DNA of 64,000 nucleotides, taken from assembly GCA_963693315.1 (NCBI GenBank), contig OY856188.1, positions 194,442,322 through 194,506,321 on the forward strand, given 5' to 3'. Of this stretch, positions 22,585 through 35,163 are shown piece by piece; the stretch's first letter is position 1, and each line of letters opens with the position of its first letter. A program made the position numbers and the translations under genes. This DNA comes from Diogma glabrata. Taxonomy: Eukaryota > Arthropoda > Insecta > Diptera > Cylindrotomidae. The notes under the pieces were generated by a model, which saw only the letters and a list, made by a program, of their open reading frames with translations, was not told the origin of the DNA and ran no database searches.

Positions 22585-23283
22585 TCCTAGTTTATCCCCC
22601 TTAAATAGATTTGCGTTTATTTTTTAGATAAATAGAAAGATTAGGTCCTCTGCATCCTAATTATGAAAAAAAAAATTTGCGGAAATGAGGGGGTCAAAAG
22701 TTATAAGGGATCAAACTTTTAATTTTACCTTGGTCCCCTCTTTGGTTTTTTTTTTAGTTTTTTTTTTTTCTTTTTTTTTCTTTTTATTTATCAAAAGTTA
22801 TAAAGGATCAAACTTTCAATTTTACCTTGGTCCCCCCTTTGGTTTTTTAGACTTTGAATTCAATTTTTAAATTTTTTTTTGACTCAATTCTGCGATCTTG
22901 CACAATTTCGATCAGAGATAGCACCGACCCCCCCCCCCACTCACGCGTCGTGTCCCCGTGTCCTCCCCCCGCGTTTTTCCGCGTCCCCTGCGCCACGGAC
23001 GCGCGAGGGGGGCGCGTGGTGTTGGTCTCTTTGGTGGAGGTCGGTGCTATCTCTGATCGAAATTGTGCAAGATCGCAGAATTGAGTCAAAAAAAAATTTA
23101 AAAATTGAATTCAAAGTCTAAAAACCAAAGGGGGGACCAAGGTAAAATTGGAAGTTTGATCCTTTATAACTTTTGACCCCCTCATTTCCGCAATTTTTTT
23201 TTTCATAATTAGGATGCAGAGGACCTAATCTTTCTATTTATCTGAAAAAAAACGCAAATCTATTTGGAGGGATAAACTAGGAT
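22585..23283. mobile_element. Foldback element with GC-rich core
   Basis: Arms ATCCTAGTTTATCCCCC...(left) and ...GGAGGGATAAACTAGGAT (right) pair over nearly their whole length (right arm 23041-23283). The left arm is longer because a segment of about 98 bp with TTTTACCTTGGTCCCC is duplicated in tandem (22695-22753 and 22793-22852). The loop (about 22930-23040) is a CG-rich island with a C-run. Modules are shared with 10558-11365. The frames across the core, in three phases, are by-products of the palindrome. Confidence 0.75.
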
Positions 23284-24099
23284 AATGCCTTAGATAATCC
23301 AGATGTTGGAAATTCAAAACAGATTAACGGCATTGACGCTGTCGATTTTGATTCCCGGGTCAAGATAGCTGAATCGACTACAATAACAACAATCTTTTGG
23401 TAACATAAATTAACAGAAAAAGAATACAAATAGGACCAATAAGTTGAACGACAATTCATGTTTTGAATGAACTGGAGAATCGCAAGTGCTAAAATTTACT
23501 ACTCAAAAAACTGAATGTTCTTAGTAAAATGTAGAGGGTAGCGAGAATTAAGTGACACTAATTTAAAACACTCCAATTTCACATTTACAAAGATTTTTAT
23601 TTACAGAGTATGTTATAGATATTTCAAATATAATAACACACATGTTACTGCTTGATATAACAGCTTGAGAGACGAATGATGGAGAGTCTCTTGGTAAAGA
23701 AATCACACGCTGCGATTTTCGAAGCTGGTTTATGGTTTCGAAGCTGGCCCACTCGGTCCACGAATGTGGGTTGCTGGTATTTTGTTTAATTCTCTAAGAA
23801 GAGCTGAATTCAACGTTTCGACACTTTCGTATTTTGTGTCGAAACTTTGGTCTCCAAGTGGTTCCAGCAATTTTTTTAAAATGTGTAATGGATAAGGCCG
23901 CCCATTAACAGGTTTTGTGGGTACACTTCTCAATTTACATTTACACCCTGATCGATCAAAACCAGTAGAGATCGACCATGTGCTATTTCTTCAGCCAAAA
24001 CCATTACATATGAAGGAGCTTCTTTGCGTAACCAACCGAACATGATCATTTTGTTTGTTAAAGTATTGTTGAACCGTCATTTTGGAGATTTCTTTTCAA
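23284..24099. other. Intergenic DNA holding an unidentified coding-like relic
   Basis: On the minus strand 23733-23940 is open for about 69 codons and ends in TAA. It has a non-repetitive composition (SVPTKPVNGRPYPLHIL, then LKKLLEPLGDQSFDTKYESV). The sequence just upstream (23940-24040) is open in another frame from ATG. This could be a decayed transposon or host gene. I do not recognise it. Confidence 0.25.
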
Positions 24100-24965
24100 A
24101 AGGCAAAAACGCATAGCATCTTGATGAAACTTTGGTATATGATCCGGGTTCACTAAAAAATGGAAAATCTGGATTCATTTCAAAATTGTTCAAAATGGCG
24201 GAAGTTTCCTGAGCACCTGTTAGTTTGAATCTTCAATAACTTCTAATCCTGGCTTATGTGATTGATATTTGGTATATAAGGTTTTAGTACAGTTTCCAAT
24301 ATTTCTGCATACCAACTTTAACGTTTTTTTTTTAATTTTTTTGAAGTGTTTATCTTTACTGTAGCTAAAAGTTATAAATCGATTTTCATGAAACGTTAGT
24401 CAAAGGTTTCAATCAATATGAAAAAGATTTGATTAGTTTTTGGGGTACATTGGACAAAGGGTTGGTGGATCCACCATAACACAGGCGATTTTTGTACTAG
24501 ATTTTTTATGTTTGTTGGTAGCATACAACATTCGTTCGTAAATTAATTTTGATGATACTTTAAAAAAGGATGGAAATATGTATGACAAGCAGCTGATTAG
24601 TTTTTGAGCGATATTGAACAAAGTGGTGGGTGGTTTCCCGAACACCTGAATTTTTGAAAGCTCTGTACCTGCACCTGATAATCCAATTATATGCAACTTG
24701 GTACATAAGCATTTAGTATGGTTTACAACAGTTCCACATCCCAACTTCCGGTTTGTCACTTCCGGTAAAATGTTTTTTGTATTTTTTCTATTTGTTAATC
24801 AGAATTTACGTTTGTTGGAATACTACAGTTTTATTTAATGAACTAATTTGGGTGAAACTTCTCAAAAGATGGAGATTTATATGAGAAGGAACTGATAAGC
24901 TTTTGAGCGATAGTGGGAAAAGTTGTGGGAGCCTCCGGAGCACATGTTTTTTTATAATTAGAACT
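24100..24965. repeat. Diverged tandem repeat array, units about 300-430 bp
   Basis: Blocks recur in the same order: GATGAAACTTTGG / GATGATACTTTAA / GGTGAAACTTCTC; GATTAGTTTTTGGGG / GATTAGTTTTTGAGCG / GATAAGCTTTTGAGCG; GAGCACCTG (24212) / GAACACCTG (24641) / GAGCACATG (24939). Identity is low, so the array is old. Confidence 0.5.
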
Positions 24966-25439
24966 ACGCGAAATCTATAAAAATAGTTAGCCATTATTTG
25001 ACGAATTTGATGGATATAAGCTCACTATATATCCAGAACATTTTGTTTCCAGAGCTGTGATGAATTTAGCCTCTGCATCAGCGTTGCCAATATTTTTAAA
25101 GTAAAATCTTCAAAAAATTAATTTTATTTACGCTCGAGAGCTGTAGTTGTGTGTGTAAAATGTCAGTTGATTTTGCTTAAACTGGATTAAAAGCCTAAAG
25201 TTTAAAACCTCTCAAATGAATAAAGTGACAAATGTTAATTCATTCGACTAACCTTGAATTAAAATTATAATATTTTTTTTTCAAAGTAATATGTGGCGAT
25301 TAAAGATTTATCTGAATTAGTTTTTAATCGACGTTCAAAGTTTGAGAGTTTATGTCAAATTGGGCTAGCGTAGTAAGATTTGTAAGTTTTGTCTCTGGAA
25401 CGTTTATATAATACCGATGGCAAAGAGCGCGTCATGAAA

Positions 25440-25945
25440 ACTCAGTCCCCTTAATAGATGTAAAACATATTTCACTCCGTATTAATTACTCTACATTTAT
25501 AAGTCCTATATTTCTCTCTGTATGGAGTATTGCTGTCAAGTTAGGGGCGCTGCATCTGTTACCATCGGGACTCTTGAGCTCTATTCAAAAGCGTACTATA
25601 CGTGATCAAAATTAACCATCAAATTTTGATTGCCTACAACACTGTCGCATTGTTGCTGATCTCGATGTTTTTATAACTATCGTCAACACCAGTGCTCGAA
25701 TGAAATCATATCCATCATGCCTCAAACATATTCTTTTCCCCTTTTTACTCGTCAATCGGTTTGTGCAAACAGTCAAACTGTTGAGATCATTCACTGTCAT
25801 AGGGACAAAATGTAAAGAGGCTTCTTTGTCCGTACATCGTACAAATGGAATGCTAATCAATTGTGAGACCTAGATCCTAAAAGGTATATATGTGTAGTTG
25901 TGACACATATTGTAACCCCTATTACACAACACTTTTTATTAAAAA
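25440..25945 (+). mobile_element. LINE fragment: end of RT ORF plus 3' UTR
   Basis: 25490-25870 shows the C-terminal part of a Jockey/CR1-like ORF2 in several frames: a LCMEYCCQVRGAAS block, then HCSNEIISIMPQ-TYSFPLFTRQS, then SFFVRTS-KWNA. Stops and indels break it. The tail has GTTGTGACACATATTGTAA, then ATTACACAACACTTTTTATT and an A-run. The same tail ends the dispersed family copies at 52964-53647 and 55725-56346. Confidence 0.7.
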
Positions 25946-28369
25946 AAGTTGTGTTTGGTACCAGGGGTCAACCTCTAGTTTGCACATTATGGTCGAATTT
26001 GGCCTCTAACAAACAAATAATGAATTAAACCAACACGTACTGACCCAAATTGTTATTAATTTTTCTACTGTAAAACTAAAAACTACGTCAGAATCTTATA
26101 TGTATGATTCTCACTATCAAAACCAAAACAATAATCTTTAGCATGATGAATTACAAAAACTATGTAGATAAAAAACGTCAGTACTCAATATTGTTTCATC
26201 ATGCTAACAGAAATACAAGTCATCATAATTCGACTGATTGTGATTAATTTTTTTTAGTTCTTAACGGTTTAAATATAATTGTTACGATCATAACTTGTTT
26301 CATTTTTAAAGGTTATATGAAGGTTATTGAATTATTAATGGTTTCTGTGAGATGAATCCGATCCAGAAAACTGAAAATTCTGGTTCCTCATACTTAAAAG
26401 TTAAAACATGGAACTTCTTTAAAATCGTGAAATAGAAACATAAAATTTCATTTGATATATAAACTAATGTATCAAAAAATAATCTTTGCTCCCTAGTCTC
26501 ATATTTTAATATTTAAATCTTTTGTTGTATCACGATGAGTAAAACAAACGCAAAGAATTAGGGGTCAATACACAAAATGGGGGGTGTGTTCGGATCAACA
26601 ACGAATCAGAATACTCGTAAGTCGTAAATGCAAGAATTATCAACATATCGTCATATTATTTTTTTATTTTTCATGCATACAAACAAACGAAATAAATCCA
26701 TAAAGAGAATAAGAAATGACACGTTTCTGCGGATTTACCTTCTTAAATATTGTCACGTAATGAAATTTTTTTGTTGTCTAACTTTTTATATAAAATATTA
26801 ATGGACTTTTAAAGTCGTTTATCAAACGAAATATATTGATTCATAATATAAATATTAATTTAAAAGTTAGCGATTGTGTTTTTTTTTTCAAAGAATTTAA
26901 ACGTATTTGTGTTTGTAACACAAATGATGAAATTTGTTGTTCTCTTAACTCAAATTTATTCATAAGTCGTTAAGAGAATTTGATTTTTTCTAACAATGAG
27001 GTTGAATTATTTTTAGAGTATGATCAATTCTTTGGTTTGGTAATGGAACATTTGAATATTGCTCAACAATTGTAATGACATTAAAAATTTCCGATATTTT
27101 TAGATATTTGAAAACATTAGGCTTTCGCACGGTGGCCCGGCCCGCTGGAGGAGATCGTGAACATTCAATTAAGTTAGAAAATTCCCCAATTGCATTTAAA
27201 AAAAGCCTGGTTTTCTTCTTTGATTATCGAATTAACTGCAGTTTGTGGAATTGGCTATCTTCGTTATATATAAGCTTTTAAGTCTCATTTTAAAAGTTGC
27301 TTGAATCTTACCCGCCTTCGTGGAACATGGTTATAGTTGTGTATAATAATAGTTTGTATATTCATTGGTATATTTTTACGTATTATATAGTTCACAAAAA
27401 TTAATGATTAATTTGTAGGCAGAATTCAGTAACGGGTATTAATTATATTCGATAACCACGATGAATTGTAATTGGAAATTTATAATTTTTATGAATTTCA
27501 TGTTATACTAAAATCATGATAATTTAAATAAAAACAATAATTTTACGTAGAAATCAAATTTTAAATAATTTGACATTATTTAATGTTTATGAACTAAATT
27601 CGCGTCAATTAAATAATTTGATGATTTTTCTTAAATTTATTTATGTCCATGTCCAAAAACATACAATATTATTCAATTAAATTCAATTTAAATATAATCA
27701 ATTTTAATTTTGATTACGTTTCAGAAATTTATTAGAAACATTTTTATTTATTTAGTTTAATTAATGATTTTTTGGGAATATGTTTTTGTTTTGTTGTTTA
27801 CATGCAGTATTTCTCGAAGATATTTTTTGTTGAATTAATACGTCGTGAATATTAATATCAAGGATAACTCTAAAATTCTATCATGCGTTTTTTTGAGTTT
27901 TCTATGGATTTTAATTAGGGTATTCGAAATAAGTATGCTATGGTATTTTCCACAACGGATACGGATTTTATTAGTTTTCTACAATGCCTGCACAAAATGA
28001 CCAACAATCGAATATCAAATTTGACAAAAGTACTCATTAAAATTATGCGTTTTCTAGAAAAAACTATTTTTATTTCGAAACGAGCCTGAATTGAACTGGC
28101 AAACGTTATATACGGAACACGAGTTGGGTTGACTCTTAATTATTATAGTACATAATTTAAAGAAACAAAAGTCTATTCGGAACAAAGAAAGTTTTTTAAT
28201 TAATATTATAAAAAATATTATTTGACAGAACAAAACATGGACTACTTAATTTAGTTAGGAATCTTATAAAAGCAACATCTTCAATACTTTCTCCTGGTTT
28301 TATAAATAAATCAGTTTACTCCGATTTCCTTGCACAACACAGTTAATCTGGAACAGACTTCACCGTCAG
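25946..28369. other. AT-rich intergenic DNA
   Basis: Only short inverted repeats (for example CAATATTGTTTCATCATGCTAA near 26190 against 26140) and a small GC-richer block near 27130-27180. No gene supported. The last 100 bp may include the remains of a Copia LTR, which I could not delimit. Confidence 0.4.
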
Positions 28370-28370
28370 A

Positions 28371-28799
28371 TTAGCCAATTGTTTTTCTGTTGAAACATCC
28401 GAGGTCAACTGAACCATCCTTTAATTTTTTTCTAATGAAGAAATGTTTGATTTGAATATGTTTTGTTCTTCGATGAAATTCTGGCTTTTGCGCGAGTCTT
28501 AAAGCAGCAGTGTTATCGACGAACAACATTGGACTTTTTTTAAAGTGAGTTATTTCAGAAAACAATCTATTTAACCAAATAAGTTCTTTTGTTGCTTCAT
28601 TAGCAGCCACAATCTCTGCTTCCGTTGTTGAAGTAGAAACCATTGCTTGACATTGACTCAACCATGAAATAGCACCTCCAACATATTTTATAACTACTCC
28701 AGATGTTGTTCTCCCTGTTTTTAAACAACCTCCGAAATCTGCATCACTAAAACACTCTAGTTTAAATTTGTTAGAACTGCACTCATAAGTGATTCCCAC
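28371..28799 (-). pseudogene. Copia RNase H fragment
   Basis: 142 open codons with the RNase H acidic residues in CFSDADFGG, STTEAEIVAANEA and LFVDNTAALRLAQ, ending in the usual HRRTKHIQIKHFFIR block. The preceding piece (28757-28939, with LGTRPDLAFPIGFLSR) overlaps in another frame, so one indel separates them. Confidence 0.85.
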
Positions 28800-28998
28800 A
28801 TCTTTAGTTGCAGATATGTAACGAAATACCCTTTAACTCGAGTAACATCTTCACCCGTTGGATTTTCTAAAGATTTTCTTGATAAAAATCCTATGGGGAA
28901 GGCTAAGTCCGGTCTAGTTCCGAGCATAAGATACATCAATGCTCCTACAGCTTGTCTGTACGGGAAACTTGTATTATCCTTAGTAGAACTACTTTCAT

Positions 28999-29663
28999 CT
29001 ACTCCCTAAAAATTGGTGTGGAAATGCCTTTACAGTGCGAAAAATTGAAGCGCTCAAGAATCTTGTTTGCATAAGCTTTTTGATTAATCTTGATGGAACC
29101 ATCTTTTTGGTGAATCTCCAGCCCCAAAAAATATGCAGCACTTTTAGAAACAATCTTGAACTCTTTCTTCAACTCTTCGATGAAAACATCTAAGTCTTGT
29201 TTATCATTTACAGCTAAAAGACCATCATCAACATAGAGTACAATAATCACCTGCTTATTGTTTTGTTCTGTGATGACATACAAGGATCGGCTTCACTAGC
29301 TTTGAAACCTAATTTTAAGAATAAATTACCTATGCGTATATTCCAAAAACGTGGAGCCTGTTTTAATCCATAGAGACTTTTCTTCATCAGCTTATAGACT
29401 TTGTTGGACCCATCTTTGAACCCTTCAGGCTGTTGCATATATATTTCTTCCTCTAATTCCCCATATAAGAAAGCTGGACTTACATCAAGCTGAGCAAGAA
29501 ACATCCCTTCACAAGCAGCAATACTTAGAATTGAGCGAATTGTTGTCATCTTAGCTATTGGACTGAATGTTAGATTGTAGTCTATTCCATATCGTTGACT
29601 GAATCCCTTTATGACCAGACGAGCTTTAAACTTGCCAAAACTTCCATCAGAATTCATTTTCAC
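28999..29663 (-). pseudogene. Copia reverse transcriptase fragments
   Basis: Two overlapping frames (29247-29663 and 28999-29283) together cover fingers, palm and the catalytic LYVDDGLLA. A frameshift lies near 29265, between SEADPC and the VITEQNNK block. Confidence 0.85.
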
Positions 29664-30260
29664 TCGATATACTCACTTGCATGGAATAATTTTGAACCCT
29701 TTTAGTAACTCATTCAGCTCCGAAATGTGATTTTCTTCTAACGATGACATTTTATTGCTCATAGCTTCTTTCCACTCAATACTATTGATACTTCGCATCG
29801 CTTCTCAAATGTATCTGGTTCATCTATAAAACTCATGTATATTTCAGCTTCCAACAAGTAGTTGTTAAAACAAACAGGTTTCTTCAACTTGGTTCGGTCT
29901 ATGCAGTTTATCTTATTAATGGTAATAGGAGTGATTTGCTCTTTCGAAACCTTTTCTGGTTGCAAGTTACTTGTGTCGGACTCAGATTCTCTGCCAGTTT
30001 CATAGTCTTCTTCACTATCTTCAACTACTTCAAATCTCTCGTTTTCCACTTGACATTCCGGATCAACCTTCTTAACTATATCTTTAAATAGTAGCTTTAC
30101 TGTTTCTTCACATTGAATAGGCTTCTCGTGAAAGTAGACATCTCTAGATAAAACAATTGATTTCGATTATGGAATATAAACTCTATAGCGTTCTTCTCCA
30201 TCATATCCAACCAAATGTCCTTTAGTAACTTTTGCATCCATCATCTTTCAGAATTGATAT

Positions 30261-30960
30261 CGTCGCTTTAATAATGAAATAACGTATACCATATATACGT
30301 TGTTATTATATAATGGGTGCGCTGCATTCCCCATAGGGATGTCTATAAAGTGGCATTTTAACATTTTTCAATTTTTTTATAACTGGGGGTGAAAATTAAT
30401 ATATTGTTAATTAACGTACATGCAAATTTGAATTTGGTTAAATATTGAAACAGCGTAAATGCATGTACGATATTTCAATTCCTACAGAATAATAACTTGG
30501 GTAAAATCAGTGTCGTATACTTTACATACATTACGATCGCCACACGAAATGGTAAATCTAAAATATTGTATACGCATCATTCATTACTACATGATATTCA
30601 CGTTCATATAAATAAAAAATTGTAAAAATATTATGCGTTGGTTCTAAATAATTAGTTTTAGGCTTAATCGTACTTCCATACAAAATGAAATAACGTATAT
30701 GAAATATGAAATAACGTATAAGGTACCTAATTGACTTTTCACCTCTTTTTAGGTAGAAAAGCCAGCAGGTACCAATGTGAAATTTTAATATGCTGTGGGG
30801 AAATTAGTCAAGATTAATTGGTAGACATTTTTTTTCCAATATCTTTATTCATTCAATAGTGCTGCCGAGTTTATGAAAATCAGAAAATCGAAAAATCTTT
30901 AAACCCAATTATCTCGAAACTACACTTTAGCGGATACGTTGTTTCATTATTAAAGCGACG
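30261..30960. mobile_element. 700-bp MITE inside the Copia element
   Basis: Ends CGTCGCTTTAATAATGAAA and TTTCATTATTAAAGCGACG are inverse complements. Flanks ATAT on the left and ATATAT on the right suggest a 2-4 bp target duplication. It separates the Copia integrase (from 30990) from the linker (to 30240), so it inserted after Copia. Internal GAAATAACGTATA words repeat. No coding capacity; superfamily not determined. Confidence 0.75.
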
Positions 30961-31591
30961 ATATATGGACATAGCAAGTTGAGCCTATGATAGGGAGATG
31001 CTTAATTCTTGGTTTCTTACCCATCCAAAGCTCATAAGCACTAACTCCCTTTACAGAAGAGTCCCCGGTTCTATTCAAAACATATATAGCACTACTCACC
31101 AGCTCTGCCCAAATCGCCTCTGGAAACTTAGCATCTGCATTCGAGTGCTTAAATGTTCTTGCAATTTCAATGACAGTGCGATTTTCTCTTTCCCTACGAC
31201 CATTCTGCTCTGGACAATATGCCGCAGTTAGTCTTTGTACTATTTACTCTGAAGGACTTCCTCAACAGCAGAATCGTAAAACTCTCCACCGTTATCCCTG
31301 AACATTTACTTTACAGTATGTTCCAATGTTTCAGCATGAGCTAAGACCTTGAGCATGACATTCTTGACATCAGATTTGTTGACCATAGCGTAACCGTATC
31401 TGTACTTCGTAAAACTGTCCTCAAAGACAACAAGATAGCGTTTTTTCTGAAATGATGAAGCAAAAGGTTCACAAACATCTGATGATATAAACTCACCCGG
31501 GTAGCATCGTATCTAGCATCTTCTTACGAATTCCAAATGGCAAGCGATGTGCCTTTCCATAAATACACGATTCACAAATGTCTTTTTCTAA

Positions 31592-32520
31592 CTATGTATG
31601 TGTGTGTGTAAGCAAACAGATATCATTTGCGTAGTTTAGGTTATTGAACCGTCTTGTTGGGTCACATTGGATTTCATTTGGACTTGCATGATCAAGATTT
31701 CGCTTTACACTATCTAGTACAATGAGGAATAGTAGCGGATATAGTACACAGCATTGTCTAGTCACTCCTCGGTGGTTGTAGTATTTATCACTTTGCTGTT
31801 CTATGTATTGTAATCTGTTTCCAGCATCCTGATACATTTCCTTGATTAGATCGACTATTTTCATCGGGATGCTCATTTTACAGAGTACCTTTCATATCGC
31901 GCTTCTGTTGATTGAGTCGAAGGCGCGTTAGAAGTCCACGAAGAGTGGTGAATTCCATTTGATTGATTGCTCTAACATGATATGGATTGTGTAATCGGTA
32001 CAGCTGTGCATGTCTGTTTCTCGCTTTGGTGTGACGTCCTGTAAGCAGCATAAAAACTTTTTATTTACACACGTGATCGATCTAATTGGTGGTCCTTCCA
32101 TCTGGCGATATCCAAATGCATTTTCTTAACTTGCTACCTCCTATGAATAGCTGATTTGTGACACAACAGTCGATGAACCTATCTTCATTATTGTAACGTG
32201 TTGATTCTAGTGCATATTTGCCCATGACTGACGTTATCTCAGTATTATCGATTCCAATTTTGGCACTGAAATCACTTAGTACTATTTTGATATCATTTCG
32301 GTGTGCAGTGTGCACTAGCTATTGTTGCTTGAAGCTATTCGTAGAATTCATCTTTTATTCATCATCTGCTTTTTCGGTAGGTGCATAAGCACTGTGTGAT
32401 AGCTGTATTTCTACTACTGATGGGTTTTGAATTCGAGAAGTACTTTCTTTGCGTTGGGTGTTGTTAAGAGTCATCCTTCTTCATTATTGCTTGACTTCAT
32501 TTAAGCGATGTTGTCATTTT
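31592..32520 (-). mobile_element. RTE-like LINE fragment, endonuclease joined to RT
   Basis: Minus strand: 32330-32080 encodes the end of an endonuclease (IVLSDFSAKIGIDN, then VTNQLFIGGS and WISPDGRTTNQIDH in broken frames). 31876-31592 encodes RT (KIVDLIKEMYQDAG, GVTRQCCVLYPLLFLIVLDS, NLNYANDICLLTHT, where YADD has become YAND). About 400 codons between the two are missing. Dead copy. Confidence 0.75.
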
Positions 32521-34197
32521 AACCTCTTTCCCATCTCGCGCGGCAACTCTCATAATCTGGTTTTATTATACACGACTAGAATCGGTTAGTAGAGTTGTAA
32601 GCAAGAAACCACCGATGCTGACCGCATTAATAACGATATTTTAAAAAGAAGAACTACAGTTTGTAAAATAACTTTGTTGAAGTGAACAAGGTCTGTTTGA
32701 AATAAGTACTATTTCCAACAAAAATTGAAACAAATAAATAAAGAAATCCTTTTTCCATCACCTAATTTATATGTTGGAAATACTGGCCAGCTCTTAGAAA
32801 TGATAATATGCAAAAGGTTTGCCCAAGTGATTAAACTAAATAGGTCTTTTGAAACATCAAGTCGCAATAAATCATTCAATTGGTCATAACCAGTGACCAC
32901 ACAACATGTTACATAAAGACAACATGCTGCAGCCTGCAACATGTTTTCTAAAGAAGTCCACAGTATAAATAAATTTATACGTTGAACCTTCTGAACGTTT
33001 ACGGACAATTTGTAATTTCTATAATTAATATTAATACATTTAAATGCTATGTCTACATGTAATTTATCATGATTGTGCAAAATTCTGCAAATAGCTATAC
33101 AGTGAATTAAGTTTCAAGAAAACAAATAATTAAAATTAAAGTCATAACATAATACAAAAGTGAATGTGCTTTTATGGGTGTGTCATTGTCGTCGGAGTTT
33201 CAATAATATTAGTATAAATTCTAGACGAACATTACATTACATTATAGCAAGTTTTATCATCTTTTATGAATTCCAATTAAAATTGTTTTAATTATTACTT
33301 AAATTAATGAAACAAAGGTAAAAACCAGATAAGATCGCGATGTGTATAGTGGAGTAGATTAATGATTTTTTTAAAGATCGATAGATATTTAATTTTAAAA
33401 ATGATTAATCGAATTAATTTGAACCGAGGTAGCACCTTTCTGCACTTTTCTTAATAAACCATATTTTATATATCACTGGCCATCGAAGGAAGCTAACAAC
33501 TGTAAACAAAGCTTCACTCACGACCTTAAAAACAGAAAATTTTGTTCCAATAATATAATTAAGAATTGACTCATCCCGTCTATTGGTGTTGGTGCTTTGC
33601 CAGATCGTCTTATTTTGTGCATAACACTCAATGTGAGCCTGTTTTAGTGCATCCATGATAAAACTTCCAATATAACCAGATTTAATGTGATTGAATTTTG
33701 GTTACTGCTGCATCTATATAGCTGAAATTTTAAAGCAAAAACATTACTGCTGCACTGAGTAAGGATACACGAAAGGTTCTTACTCTTTAACTACAATCAG
33801 CTTTCATTCATATCGTACAGTTGCTGCAATTCAATGGATTTGACATTATATACCACAAACATCTTGAGTTACGTCATCATGTCGTTATTGTTGAGACGTC
33901 TTTTGATTACCTGCAACGATAAAGGCGTGAAAGTCATTTAATCCAATTAAATATATTGAATCTGAGGCTGATCTTACACAAACGCGATAGAAATTTTTCA
34001 TTAACAATAAAAACTTATCTATAAAAAAGATTTGTATTCACGAAGTTTGGCTATATCCAATCTGATTGGAACCAGACAGCCGATTTTAAGCCTTTCCAAA
34101 ATAATTTTCACACTCGAGCTCTAAACTGGTATCTTTTCGACTCCTTCCAGTTTAAGCTCGTTCCAAACTTCTCTAAGCTCATTCATGCAACCGTTTT
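32521..34197. other. Intergenic DNA with two unidentified minus-strand frames
   Basis: 32709-33080 (123 codons) and 33414-33656 (80 codons) are open on the minus strand and both contain a WPV motif (SKSWPVFPTYKL and LRWPVIYKIWF). Neither matches a family I know, and AT-rich DNA can give such frames by chance. Upstream of 33656 there is an acceptor-like TAAAATTTCAG. A host exon is possible but unproven. Confidence 0.2.
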
Positions 34198-35060
34198 GTT
34201 TATTTATTTATTTATTAACAGTATTTTTACATACAAGGCGAAGGCCCATAATAATGTACAGGAGAACTTAAAATAAAAAAAAATATAAATCTATCATATT
34301 CCATTTAAGCATATTTTCATTAATAGTCCATAGTTAGCATAAGGTTAGGCCAGTAGTGGGTACTGTTTATTTCCTATATTAAACAATATTCAATCAACAT
34401 TAAGAACTGGAGGCATATATTATTAAAGCGTAGGGGCATATTCCAGTAAGATTAAGAATTCGGCAATAAGGCCTTGGCCCACAATATTGCACAGGGAACA
34501 CAAGAAGCAACAAGCCTTACCTCATACCTCTAAACAAAGCAGCCTGCATAGATAAGAATCAGTAAATAGGCCTCATGCAACGAGAAGAATGGATAAGATA
34601 TAAAAAGAAATATTTGTATAACATAAATAGCGCAGGAAAGTTTGAAGAAAATAAAAAATAGAAATAGAAAGAGCAAAAAGAAATTAAGGGAGGAGAGCAG
34701 AAGAAGGACAAGGACAAAGGAAAGGAGTGGGAAGGATCTTGGAGTCCCAGTAGAAACAAGAAAAATCAGATAGAAGGCAGACAAAAGGTCAACAACAGTG
34801 CACCATAACACAACATAACAGCCCTAGCTAATTGGATATTATCCACTGTGAAGTCATACAGTCGCAAGGGTCAGTGAGTTTAAATGGTCGATTAGCACCT
34901 TCATAAACAGCAAGGGCGATAAGCTGAATCTCTTTAAGGACTGCGGAAGAGAATTAAAAAGGTTGATGACTCTCACAGAGTAAGACTTTGCCCAAAGATC
35001 ACAATTCACCTTCGGTACTACAAAGTTATTCTGTCGCCTAGAACTTCCCATCACAAACCA
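34198..35060 (-). mobile_element. LINE fragment: ORF2 end, 3' UTR and (AAAT)n tail
   Basis: 34854-35054 encodes a typical LINE ORF2 C-terminus (NNFVVPKVNCDLWAKSYSVR, then VINLFNSLPQSLK). About 650 bp of non-coding sequence follow, ending at (AATA)n near 34198-34217 on the minus strand. 5'-truncated. Confidence 0.65.
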
Positions 35061-35163
35061 TCTCAGTCAACACCCAGGTCAACATACAAACACGAGCTCG
35101 CAACATGACAAAATGTGAATGAACACACATCCGGAAACGCCAAGTGATGCAGCTAAATAATTA

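Larger units (their letters stand above)
28370..31591 (-). mobile_element. Degraded Ty1/Copia retrotransposon, split by a MITE
   Basis: Minus-strand order: integrase core (31590 to about 30990; FEDSFTKYRYGYAM and MFRDNGGEFYDSAVEEVL with stops), then an acidic linker (30240-29759), reverse transcriptase (29663-28999) with [20 protein letters not shown] and the catalytic YVDD at 29223-29234, and RNase H (28939-28371) with CFSDADFGG, STTEAEIVA and KHIQIKHFFIR. Integrase before RT defines Copia. At least six frameshifts and several stops disable it. Gag and protease are absent; a different LINE starts at 31592. LTRs were not recognised. Confidence 0.85.

Noticed and set aside
22847..23121. Overlapping proline/arginine-rich frames of 76-80 codons
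   Set aside because: They span the CG-rich loop and paired arms of a foldback and mirror each other.
24100..24965. CRISPR-like or satellite array
   Set aside because: Units are 300-430 bp, highly diverged and without uniform spacers.
27075..27281. 68-codon frame with a GC-richer start
   Set aside because: No motif, no splice context, and the length is expected by chance.
34530..34811. Hydrophobic frame resembling a membrane protein
   Set aside because: It lies in the 3' UTR of a LINE and reflects T-rich composition in the minus-strand reading.
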